Below, in pieces: positions 16,700 to 24,654 of a DNA stretch of 64,000 bases. A program made the position numbers and the translations under genes. The stretch comes from G965197675 sp965197675 (GTDB lineage Bacteria; Chloroflexota; Dehalococcoidia; Plut-88900): the NCBI GenBank assembly GCA_965197675.1, contig OZ240221.1, positions 1,612,001 through 1,676,000 of the forward strand, written 5' to 3'. The notes under the pieces are model-generated. The model saw nothing but the letters and a program-made list of their open reading frames with translations, had not been told where the DNA came from and did no database searches. Numbering within the stretch: the stretch's first letter is position 1; each line of letters opens with the position of its first letter.

Positions 16700-18637
16700 A
16701 TGCCAGAAACATACTCTTCGGAGCCGCCGCTTAATGCGCTGAGCGTAAGCCACGGCACCCTCACGCCCGCTTTCAACAGCCACACCTTCCGTTACGCCGT
16801 CCCGGACGTCGCCAACGCCGACACCAGGATAACCATCACCGCAATCCCCAAGACAGGCTACGCCATCGAGCTCCTCGAATCGTCAGGCGGGCGTGTGGGG
16901 AAAATTATTGCCGAGGCTCGCAGCCCAGGTGGTCCCGCCTCAGGACTCAGTAGCGATTGTGGCCGGTCCCATTCCGATGCCTTGGGCCAGTTGATCGAAC
17001 TGACCGACGCCGACCCCGACACGCCAGGCTTCCAAGTGGACTTGTATGACGGCGAGAATCACGTATATGTCTCGGTATACCCGATCGCCTACTGCATTCT
17101 CGACACGGGATATGCACTTGCGATCACCCGCGCCGAGGGGAGCGTTTCCTTACCTCGCCCCAACAGACCGGCCATCGGCGCCCCGACCATCAGCGGCGCG
17201 CCCCTCGTGGGCAGGACGCTCAATACGCACACGTCGGAAATCAGGGACCGTGACGGACTGTCCAACGCAACGTTCAAATACCAGTGGCTTGCCGACGACG
17301 CTGACATATCGGAAGCGACCAACGCCACCTACACCCTGGCCGACGCCGACGAGGGCAAGGCCATCAAGGTGGAGGTGAGCTTCACCGACGATGCGGGCAA
17401 CGGTGAGACGCTGACCAGCGCGGCCACGGGCGCGGTGGATACCCGGCCCAACAGCCCTGCCACCGGAGTACCAACGATTACAGGCACGGCCCAGGTGGGG
17501 GAGATGCTCACGGCGCTCACGTCGGGGATCGCCGACGCTGACGGGCTTAGCAACGTCCAGTACGAGTACCAGTGGCTTGCGGACGACTCCGACATCGCGG
17601 GAGCGACCAACGCCACCTACACCCTAGTCGCCGAAGACGAAGATAAGGTCATCAAGGTTCGGGTGAGCTTCACTGACGACGCGGGCAATGAAGAGACCCT
17701 GACCAGCGCGGCCACGGACGTGGTGTCGGCAGCGCCCGCTGCCAACAGCCCTGCCACCGGTGCGCCCGCCATCAGTGGCACGGCGCAGGTAGGCGAGACG
17801 CTGACGGCGAACACGACTGGGGTCGCCGACGCGGACGGGCTTAGCAGCGTCCAGTACGAGTACCAGTGGCTGGCCGACGACTCCGACATATCGGGAGCAA
17901 CCAACGCCACCTACACCCTGGTCGCCGAAGACGAAGGCAAGGCCATCAAGGTTCGGGTGAGCTTCACTGACGACGCGGGCAATGAAGAGACGCTGACCAG
18001 CGCGGCCACGGACGCGGTGTCGGCAGCGCCCGCTGCCAACAGCCTTGCCACCGGAGCGCCCACTATCGACGGGACGGTCCAAGTCGGAGAGACCCTGACG
18101 GCGAACACGTCTGGGGTCATCGACGCTGACGGTCTTAGCAACGTCCAGTACGAGTACCAGTGGCTTGCCGACGACGCCGACATATCGGGAGCGACCAACG
18201 CCACCTACACCCTGGTCGCCGAAGACGAAGATAAGGTCATCAAGGTTCGGGTGAGCTTCACCGACGACGCCAATAACGAGGAGACGCTGACCAGCGCGGC
18301 GACGGCTGCTGTGGCCGGTGCGCAACCTACGGAGCCGCCGGACAAGCCCAGGGGCCTCGAAGCCACCACGGCGACCCACGACTCGGTGACCCTCACCTGG
18401 GACGACCCCGGCGACGACACCATCACCGGCTACGTGATACTGCGCCGCGTCCGCGAGAACGATACCTGGGGCGACTTCGATGTATTGGTCGCGGACACGG
18501 CCAGCGCCGCGACCACCTACACCGACGACACGGTGGAGGCCGGCCTCACCTACACCTACCGCATCAAGGCCATCAACGAGCACGGAACAAGCGAGCGGTC
18601 CCGCTGGTACCACATCGACATCCCCGAGGCCCCGTAG
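16700..18637 (+). CDS. Ig-like repeat protein, second part, with cadherin-like and fibronectin III domains
   Basis: This frame starts one codon after the TGA at 16694-16696 and is in phase with it, so both pieces are probably one ancestral gene. Domain order: a cadherin-like beta-sandwich (LNALSVSHGTLTPAFNSHTF) with a Cys-containing extension, then four Ig-like repeats starting near 17162, 17450, 17744 and 18038. Last is a fibronectin type III domain (PDKPRGLEATTATHDSVTLT ... YTYRIKAINEHGTSE) reaching the stop. No signal peptide or ribosome site precedes the ATG, and no sorting signal or membrane anchor is seen at the end. Repeat-to-repeat DNA identity is very high, implying recent expansion. 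Function would be surface or secreted binding; this is inferred from domains only. Confidence 0.72.
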   Translation: MPETYSSEPPLNALSVSHGTLTPAFNSHTFRYAVPDVANADTRITITAIPKTGYAIELLESSGGRVGKIIAEARSPGGPASGLSSDCGRSHSDALGQLIELTDADPDTPGFQVDLYDGENHVYVSVYPIAYCILDTGYALAITRAEGSVSLPRPNRPAIGAPTISGAPLVGRTLNTHTSEIRDRDGLSNATFKYQWLADDADISEATNATYTLADADEGKAIKVEVSFTDDAGNGETLTSAATGAVDTRPNSPATGVPTITGTAQVGEMLTALTSGIADADGLSNVQYEYQWLADDSDIAGATNATYTLVAEDEDKVIKVRVSFTDDAGNEETLTSAATDVVSAAPAANSPATGAPAISGTAQVGETLTANTTGVADADGLSSVQYEYQWLADDSDISGATNATYTLVAEDEGKAIKVRVSFTDDAGNEETLTSAATDAVSAAPAANSLATGAPTIDGTVQVGETLTANTSGVIDADGLSNVQYEYQWLADDADISGATNATYTLVAEDEDKVIKVRVSFTDDANNEETLTSAATAAVAGAQPTEPPDKPRGLEATTATHDSVTLTWDDPGDDTITGYVILRRVRENDTWGDFDVLVADTASAATTYTDDTVEAGLTYTYRIKAINEHGTSERSRWYHIDIPEAP

Positions 18638-18776
18638 CGGGTATTGAGGACTGCGAGGGCTAGGGAGCCGTCCGCACGAGCGTCGGCAGAAAGCTGCCCG
18701 ACGAGTTGGCGCCGACCGTCAGCGGTCGGGGCCGGTAGAGGGCAACGAAGAAAGCCCGCACACATGGAAGGAGATA

Positions 18777-18823
18777 GGGGGAGGCCGCCACAGCCCTTGG
18801 GCAAGCAAGCGGCGGCCTCCCCC
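18777..18823 (+). terminator. GC-rich hairpin downstream of the repeat gene
   Basis: GGGGGAGGCCGCC (18777-18789) and its exact complement (18811-18823) form a perfect 13-bp stem with a 21-nt loop, 140 bp after the stop codon. There is no U-tract, so it is a terminator candidate or an RNA-stabilising hairpin. Confidence 0.4.
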
Positions 18824-18854
18824 AGGGCTCCGGGACGGGGCTGACTGCGGATGC

Positions 18855-19033
18855 TTGCGCTCCGCTCGCCGTCTCGGGACCTATCCCTACACCGTATGGC
18901 GTTGGTACAAGGGCCGAGCGCGGCCCCATTTCCGGCACCAGATGGCGCTGCTGGACCTGGCCGACGAGCTGGGGCTCGCCCACCTGCTGACCGCGTGGAC
19001 CCTCCCGGACGAAACGCGGCGCGAGAAGCCCTC
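18855..19033 (+). pseudogene. Helix-turn-helix regulator fragment
   Basis: The frame reads RLGTYPYTVWRWYKGRARPH and LLDLADELGLAHLLTA, an XRE-like helix-turn-helix unit followed by an acidic helix. I have seen this layout as the C-terminus of small DNA-binding proteins. The start is missing, and at about 19030 the sequence changes into the antisense of a GltB fragment. Only this scrap remains. Confidence 0.4.
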
Positions 19034-19381
19034 CAAAAGCGTCCCGACACCGTATCGTCCCGGCTGTGGCAGATCGATGCCCAGCTTGCCGCACTCGCGC
19101 TGGAAGAACCGGTGGGGCATCTGGAGGAGGATGCCCGCGCCGTCGCCTGTCTTCGGGTCCGCGCTCTGTGCCCCCCGGTGTCCCAAGTTCACCAGCGCCT
19201 CGAGAGACTGGCGCACGATGCGGTGAGACCATCCACCCTTGATGTCGGCCACGACGCCGACTCCGCAGCCGGCGTGCTCAAACCAGGGGTCGTAGAGTCC
19301 TTGTTTGAGCAGTCTATCCTGGCGTTCCATCATCGCCGGCGATCCAAAGACACTTGGTCTTTGTTTGGGAATGCTTGGCAA
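19034..19381 (-). pseudogene. gltB: Glutamate synthase large subunit (GltB), N-terminal fragment
   Basis: On the minus strand the sequence reads KQGLYDPWFEHAGCGVGVVA, DIKGGWSHRIVRQSLEALVN, LGHRGAQSADPKTGDGAGIL and CGKLGIDLPQPGRYGVG. This is the beginning of the class II glutamine amidotransferase domain of glutamate synthase, with the conserved nucleophile Cys in ACGVG/GCGVG. Homology stops at about 19035, so over 1,400 residues are missing. A TATAAT-like box lies just upstream at about 19397-19392. It is a truncated pseudogene fused back to back with the HTH scrap. Confidence 0.75.
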
Positions 19382-19935
19382 TCCAAGCGGATATTATACT
19401 CCAGGTACACTGTTGTGGGTAGGACGTAACTGTTCCAGAGAAGTGCAAAATGTCTTGAGTTAACATAAAAGGATGCCAAAGCGTTATATCGTCTCAGCGT
19501 GAAATCCGATAGGACGGATTTGCTCGATCACCTCTTCTGCCCCCGCTTACAGGACTCGAACCACAAGAAGTCCCATCAACCGTCGCCTAAAGTCAATTGG
19601 TTCGAAGTCCAACGGTCCAGGTGTATCTGGGTTTTTGGTGTCGATTGGATAGCTGACATCCTGGTGGCGGTTGGCTATGCCCGAGATCCCGATCCTAGTG
19701 CTGATGGGTAAATCATTCCACCCGGCCGATAACCCAACTGCCTATTGACAAGCCAAGTGAACTTGTTCTCTTGAGTAATCCACGCTGAAAAAACAGGAGA
19801 AATCTCGTGGACATCAATGAAATGACTGGAGTAAGATATACGGGCTAAGAGTTTGCAGGGGAGACCTGAATTAGTCCGTCGCTCGCTGCAGGAGACCTCG
19901 TATTCCAGAGGTGGATAATCTACATCCTTTCTTAC
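19382..19935. other. Intergenic stretch with a recombinase-junction sequence
   Basis: The 18-bp sequence TTTGGTGTCGATTGGATA followed by C/GA-ATCCTGG-like bases occurs at about 19632-19665 and again at about 3033-3065, directly before the recombinase remnant there. It may be a shared element end or target sequence. A tRNA-like TTCGAGTCC at about 19555 (minus strand) has no matching stem. No gene is supported. Confidence 0.4.
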
Positions 19936-20952
19936 TTGAGAAATTTTCTAACCAGCTGGTATGTCCTTGTCCCAACAATGGTGGGGCTGGGTATAGCGGC
20001 AGGCGCATTCGTATTCGCTTATGTGACTCCAGGAAAGCCGCATATTGGCGTTATTGACGTGCCATATACTGTCATCAACGATGACACCTCGTATGCAATT
20101 GGCCAATTCTTAGACTACGCCCGCCGGGACGATTCCATCAAAGCCGTAGTGATTAAACTGAGCAGTCCTGGCGGAGTTGCCGCAGCCAGCGAGCGTCTGT
20201 ATATCGAGACCCGCAGGCTCCGTGAAGAAAAGCCGGTGGTGCTGGTTATGGGTGACTTGGTTGCAAGCGGCGGTTACATGATGTCGATGGGAGCCTCATA
20301 TACCTACGTTCAGACATCTTCCCTGGTGGGAAACGTGGGGGTGGTTTCCGTCGCAGGGCCTCTACTCCCAGAACTGCCCGACGAATCCGTGGTCTTCAGC
20401 AGCCCCAACAAACTGGACGGGGGCAGCAGGAGGGAGTGGGACGCAGCGTTGGATATGCTAAATTCCACCTTTGTCCAAATGGTGGTTAGCGAACGGGGGG
20501 ACAAGCTGCGAATTTCTGGGGATGAGATTGGCGAGGGACGCCTCTATTCAGGGATGGTTGCAGTGAGGCTGGGATTAGCTGACGAACTTGGAAGTGACAG
20601 TGATGCCATCCGGAAAGCCGCGGACTTGGCGGGAATCTCCAACTACGGATTCGTAAACGTAAACTTGGAAGTACTACGAGAGTTTGTCCAGAGCCTCGAA
20701 TTTATTTTTCCCGCGGAAGATGGGAATGTTAGCCTCGTAGAGGCTCTGTCCCTGCGTTCTAACCACCCCAACAACGGGGAAGCCCGACCCTCAGGGGGCG
20801 AGTCCCGAAGCGGCATAACAGGACTACAAACCCTGCGAGCTTCGATGCTCAATTGGGGTCTCGGGACTAATGAGGAGGATCCTCTCCCAGGGTTCCCCCT
20901 TGACATAAACCACCCGAACTTCTATTACCTATATGTAGGACATGCCCCCTAA
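19936..20952 (+). CDS. SppA-like membrane-anchored serine protease (S49)
   Basis: The 338-residue protein has one N-terminal membrane span (about 10-30) and then a ClpP/crotonase-fold S49 domain. The substrate-binding segment is VVIKLSSPGGVAAASERLY. The nucleophile is Ser111 in VASGGYMMSMGA and the general base is probably Lys159 in SSPNKLDGG. That spacing of 48 matches the short Ser-Lys signal peptide peptidases. SppA enzymes cut leftover signal peptides in the membrane. The C-terminal 80 residues are unusual and low in similarity. The TTG start at 19936 lacks a clear ribosome site; ATG at 19978 is an alternative. The gene overlaps the next by 11 bp, starting a three-gene operon. Confidence 0.82.
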   Translation: MRNFLTSWYVLVPTMVGLGIAAGAFVFAYVTPGKPHIGVIDVPYTVINDDTSYAIGQFLDYARRDDSIKAVVIKLSSPGGVAAASERLYIETRRLREEKPVVLVMGDLVASGGYMMSMGASYTYVQTSSLVGNVGVVSVAGPLLPELPDESVVFSSPNKLDGGSRREWDAALDMLNSTFVQMVVSERGDKLRISGDEIGEGRLYSGMVAVRLGLADELGSDSDAIRKAADLAGISNYGFVNVNLEVLREFVQSLEFIFPAEDGNVSLVEALSLRSNHPNNGEARPSGGESRSGITGLQTLRASMLNWGLGTNEEDPLPGFPLDINHPNFYYLYVGHAP

Positions 20953-22255
20953 ACTACTTGCATTAGCCCTGTTGCCCATTTTCGCTGTCGCCACCTTCGC
21001 GGGTGCGTTTTTCTTCTTTTACCAGGGCAACTATGACCCGCCACCCTCGGTGGATATTCCCCTTGAACAAATAACTTCGCCTGCTGTTGCCCCGGTTGCC
21101 GCCGTGGATTCGAGTGTGGCACGGGTTCAGAAAGGGTTGGTTGTGGTGGACGCCCTACACTTCAACTCCTTTAAGGAAAGCGAAATCTCTACCCTTAGTT
21201 CTATGGTAGCCAGCCGCGGCTACGAAGTTGAGGTCATTGACTTCTTTAATGCCGAGGAGGGGCAGACCAGGCTGCAACTGCTGGAGCAAAAGCTTCGTCG
21301 TGCCGACAGCTTCGCGGTTATGCTTCCCCGGAGTGTATACTCCGAGGGGGCAATTGAATTGGTGCAACGGTTCGTCGAAAAAGGTGGAAAACTGCTCCTA
21401 GTCTCGGACCCGACCAGGACAAACCAGATTAACGCCTTGGCCAAGAGATTCGGTGTGGAGTTCCAGCCCGATTACCTGTACAACACTAAGGAATATGACC
21501 TGAACTTCCGGCACATCTTTGTCAGAGACTTCCAGCCCGCTCCCCTCACCAGTGGCTTGGACACCATAGTCCTGTATGTTGCCGGGTCGATCCGGTCTTC
21601 CGGCCCCGGACTGGCCGTCACCGATACAAATACCAAGTCTTCACTAGGTGAAACCGAAGAGAACTACTTTCCCATTGCTTGGAGCAGCAAGCGTAATGTC
21701 CTGGCCATAGCGGACTTCACGTTTATGATCCCCCCTTATAACTCCCTGCTGAGCAATGATCAGTTGTTGTCCAATGTGGCGGACTATTTGACGGACAGCC
21801 AGCGGGAATTCGACCTGCTTGACTTCCCTTATTTCTTTGAAACCACCCTTGAAGACAATACCGACATAGTGCTTGGCCAACAGTCACTCTGGAGTATAGG
21901 TCTTGAGATGAAAACCGGCCTTTCGACCCAAGGGTTGTCCTCCCGGATCGTAGGAGAGGAAGACTTGAGCCGGAATACGGTGTTCCTGGGCTTGTATGAA
22001 GACTCCCGCACTATGAGTCAATACCTCCAGGCCGCCGGTATAAGCGCTGACGATGTGATTAGCTTGCCCTTTGCCTCGGAACTCGACCGTGAAGGCACGA
22101 GAATCATTCTACTCCACAGGGACGGAGACCGGTATGTACTTGTAGTCTTGGCGGATACGCCCGCTGCTCTGAGCGGAGCTGTGGGCAGCCTGTTCAACGA
22201 TACATTCAGAAACGATCTAGTCAGCAATAACTTGGGGTTGAGCAAGAGTCCATGA
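20942..22255 (+). CDS. Membrane-anchored protein with GATase/DUF4350-like domain, function unknown
   Basis: The 437-residue protein begins with a hydrophobic span (about 4-27) and a short proline-rich linker. It then has an alpha/beta domain starting GLVVVDALHFNSFKESEIST. The segment SFAVMLPRSVYSEGAIELVQ followed by FVEKGGKLLLVSDPTR is the pattern of the glutamine-amidotransferase-like fold in DUF4350 and related proteins, where the catalytic Cys is usually absent, as here. A second region (residues 330-430) has DGDRYVLVVLADTPAALSGA, resembling S-layer-associated or surface energy domains. It would sit outside, tethered to the membrane. It is sandwiched by overlaps of 11 bp and 4 bp between the SppA-like protease and the lipoprotein, so the three surely act together. 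I do not recognise a named family. Confidence 0.6.
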   Translation: MPPKLLALALLPIFAVATFAGAFFFFYQGNYDPPPSVDIPLEQITSPAVAPVAAVDSSVARVQKGLVVVDALHFNSFKESEISTLSSMVASRGYEVEVIDFFNAEEGQTRLQLLEQKLRRADSFAVMLPRSVYSEGAIELVQRFVEKGGKLLLVSDPTRTNQINALAKRFGVEFQPDYLYNTKEYDLNFRHIFVRDFQPAPLTSGLDTIVLYVAGSIRSSGPGLAVTDTNTKSSLGETEENYFPIAWSSKRNVLAIADFTFMIPPYNSLLSNDQLLSNVADYLTDSQREFDLLDFPYFFETTLEDNTDIVLGQQSLWSIGLEMKTGLSTQGLSSRIVGEEDLSRNTVFLGLYEDSRTMSQYLQAAGISADDVISLPFASELDREGTRIILLHRDGDRYVLVVLADTPAALSGAVGSLFNDTFRNDLVSNNLGLSKSP

Positions 22256-23700
22256 AAAAACGAATCAGCCTATACCTGTATCTATCTTCGCTGTTGTTGG
22301 CGCTGACTTTGGTGATATCTTGCGCCAGTTCTGACGATACCGACATCAGACCCATTACCCAGCCCGCAGACTCGTCCCCTCAGTCCTCGACATCCTTGTC
22401 GGCGACGGAACTAGTGGCGGTGGATGAATTTGTAACACAACAGCAGGCCATCGACCTTGAGTGGGACCAATTCCACAAAGACTTCGACCGATGGCGCGCT
22501 GCGCTGAATCTCTGCGGCGAAACCGCCATTCAGGACGCCCTCCGAGACTTCGCCGTCAGCTTCAACCTCGTGACAGAGCAGGCAAGGGATCTTCCCAGAG
22601 CTTCCGCCACTCGGGGGTTTGCTGACACAATAATTGAAGCCGCCGAATCCGAGGAGGCGGCATTCCGGCAGCTGTATGACCGCTGGCAGCCAAACAACCC
22701 TTCACTCTTCGAGATGATCGAGCAACAGCGTACTGAGTCTGCCCGTGCCCAAAGAAAAGTGCAAGACCTCGTCATGGACTTGCAGGAAAAGCTTGAGAAA
22801 GTTACTGACCCCGGAGGATTGCAGGCAATAGAAGAGCTATCCTTCGCCCTCGAACCTGTCAGTGATGCCTGGGATGAGTTTCACGACGACTACACCAGTT
22901 TGTTGCATGAAGCCGCTGGGTTGGACAACCAAGCAGTCATGGCTCGCCTCAACCGGCTTATCGAAAAACTCAACTCCGTACTCCAGTCTATAGACGGACT
23001 ACCCACCACCTACGCTACGGAAAACATGGTCGAGGCTCTCCAAGGGGCGGCGGAAGCTGAGCAGACGGCCTTGGCTAATACGCACAACGCTGTAACTCAG
23101 GCTATCATGGCGTCTTCCAAGATGGGTGATGAGCCTGCTACTCCTGGGACGGCAGCATCTGGTCAGACAGTTGCCCCGCTTCTGAAGGTGCTTGAGACGG
23201 CTATCAAGGACTCGCGAGAAGCCCTGAAGGAAGCAGATTTGGCTATAGAGGATGCCTTGAAGGAAGTCGATTTGACTATAGAGGATGCCCTGGATGGAAG
23301 CGCGATGCAAGACTTGCAGGACGTTCAGGAGTTTGCTGACAAGTATCAGGTCCTCTTGTCTGACTGGGGCGCATTCCACGAACAATACAACAATTGGCGA
23401 AGAACTGAGGGCGGATGCAACCGGACTGAGGTGCTCAAAGCCTTGGGTCAATTCAATATACACATGACAGAGATCAGCCGACAGGTGAGAGACCTGCCTC
23501 AGTCAGGTTATTTGCTGCCTATGTACAACCTGCTAGTGGAAGCGGCAGAAAGGGAAGAGGGTGCCATTCGGGCCCTACGAAACTCCTGGCAGCCCTTCAC
23601 AGTTGACGCCTTTATAGCGGCCGAAAGAGAGCGGGACAATGCCGATAGGCTGCGCCGCGAGGCAAGCATTGCCCTGGACGAACTCCGTAACCGGTCCTAG
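22252..23700 (+). CDS. Lipoprotein with three helical repeats, function unknown
   Basis: The start overlaps the previous stop by 4 bp (ATGA). The 482-residue protein has a lipoprotein signal ending LVISC (Cys24). The mature part is almost wholly helical and holds three related units. Unit one, about residues 60-175, has EWDQFHKDFDRWRAAL, QARDLP and RQLYDRWQP. Unit two, about 200-285, has AWDEFHDDYTSLLHEA, IDGLP and EAEQTAL. Unit three, about 365-480, has DWGAFHEQYNNWRRTE, QVRDLP and RALRNSWQP. Units one and three also share a Cys after the first helix and a C-terminal ERERDNADRLRREA-like coiled coil. A tandem ADLAIEDALKEVDLTIEDAL duplication links units two and three. No family is recognised; it is likely a structural or ligand-binding partner of the two upstream membrane proteins. 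Confidence 0.65.
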   Translation: MKKRISLYLYLSSLLLALTLVISCASSDDTDIRPITQPADSSPQSSTSLSATELVAVDEFVTQQQAIDLEWDQFHKDFDRWRAALNLCGETAIQDALRDFAVSFNLVTEQARDLPRASATRGFADTIIEAAESEEAAFRQLYDRWQPNNPSLFEMIEQQRTESARAQRKVQDLVMDLQEKLEKVTDPGGLQAIEELSFALEPVSDAWDEFHDDYTSLLHEAAGLDNQAVMARLNRLIEKLNSVLQSIDGLPTTYATENMVEALQGAAEAEQTALANTHNAVTQAIMASSKMGDEPATPGTAASGQTVAPLLKVLETAIKDSREALKEADLAIEDALKEVDLTIEDALDGSAMQDLQDVQEFADKYQVLLSDWGAFHEQYNNWRRTEGGCNRTEVLKALGQFNIHMTEISRQVRDLPQSGYLLPMYNLLVEAAEREEGAIRALRNSWQPFTVDAFIAAERERDNADRLRREASIALDELRNRS

Positions 23701-24088
23701 GGATATTAGTCCACCCAGCCTATACCCAACACACGTTGAGAAGCCCTCGCGACCCGCCTGAGCCCAACTCACTAGAGGGGCCCTATATCTACAGACCGCC
23801 CTACTGTCGAGCGGTATCTTACGGAGTATCTGCGTCTGCATCAACGCTTAGGCACTCTTCGCCACGTCCGACATGGGGGCCTCACGACCTTGGATATTGT
23901 TGAGTCGAACTGTCTACTGCATGGAGCATGAGGCCACTTATACATCCAATAGAGGTGAACATTAGGAGTGACATCTCTCACGGGGAGGGTGCTTCGACGG
24001 TCGTGAAACGCGAGCACGAGATGGAATACGCTTGTGCTATCGAACTCTGTTGTGCACCTGGCGGCTGTATATCGGGAGAATAGACACC
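23701..24088. other. Intergenic stretch
   Basis: No gene is supported. A 45-codon plus-strand frame at about 23795-23930 (RPTVERYLTEYLRLHQRLGT) looks sense-like but has no start or recognised relative. Confidence 0.25.
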
Positions 24089-24442
24089 ATGTCACTAGAT
24101 ATTGCATTTAAGGGCGCTGAAGGCATTGTACTCGCCGCAGATAGCAGGGTCACCTTGACTACCGTGAATAAGAAGACCGTACCTAATCAGGTTCTGCCTG
24201 CATACTACGACAATGCAACGAAGTTGCTCAGGGTGAATGGACAAACGTACGTAGGGGCTGTGACGTATGACGCAGGGGTCATAGGCCAGTGCAGTCCCCG
24301 AACTGCCTACAGCTGTCTACCAGAATTTGAAGCAGAACTGGCGGCAGTCGCCAGCGGACGTCTTGCTGTGGAAGACTTTGCCGATACGCTCAAGAGAACT
24401 AACAGGCCATCCGGCCCTACTTCGGTAACGTCTGGAACATAG
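24089..24442 (+). CDS. Proteasome-like Ntn-hydrolase protein, shortened
   Basis: The ATG at 24089 gives a 117-residue product starting MSLDIAFKGAEGIVLAADSR. The following text includes ATKLLRVNGQTYVGAVTYDA and PRTAYSCLPEFEAELA. The first strand, GIVLAADSR and the ATKLLRV/YVGAVTYGAG-like second sheet match the 20S-proteasome-like Ntn-hydrolase family found as single-subunit genes in various bacteria. Removing Met would expose Ser2 rather than the classical Thr. Family members are about 200 residues, so the C-terminal half is missing, replaced by an unrelated ending after about 24400. Probably a degrading gene. The upstream GGGAGA is somewhat far (about 12 bp). Confidence 0.55.
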   Translation: MSLDIAFKGAEGIVLAADSRVTLTTVNKKTVPNQVLPAYYDNATKLLRVNGQTYVGAVTYDAGVIGQCSPRTAYSCLPEFEAELAAVASGRLAVEDFADTLKRTNRPSGPTSVTSGT

Positions 24443-24654
24443 CGGTTGTGTTCGTAATAATTCGCTCAGATTCGGCTATCAGTATATGTGGAAGCTCCTT
24501 GCGATGGTGATTCAATCTGTCATCCAATCGCCCAGACCATGTATCGCCCAAGCTTCGGACGAACATTCGCAGTACAGTAGTCCGAGGCCCACCACCTCCG
24601 GAGGCTTCACTACAATCGGCGACAGGCGAAACTGTGGCATAATTTTATAGAGTT
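24443..24654 (-). pseudogene. Serine recombinase 3'-tail scrap
   Basis: Within this intergenic stretch, minus-strand positions about 24602-24560 read GGPRTTVLRMFVRS. This aligns with GGPKLTVLRTFRWEV at the end of the recombinase at 14743. The DNA shares TTCGCAGTACAGTA with the copies at 14769 and 32182. Nothing else of the recombinase remains. A CATAAT box at about 24636 may be the -10 of the next gene. Confidence 0.5.

Noticed and set aside
14743..18613. Long minus-strand frames opposite the Ig-like repeats (up to 329 codons)
   Set aside because: They arise from the GC-rich repeat composition. They repeat with the same period as the plus-strand repeats and have no domain text.
19545..19575. 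Possible tRNA end (TTCGAGTCC on the minus strand)
   Set aside because: Flanking bases do not pair beyond two positions.
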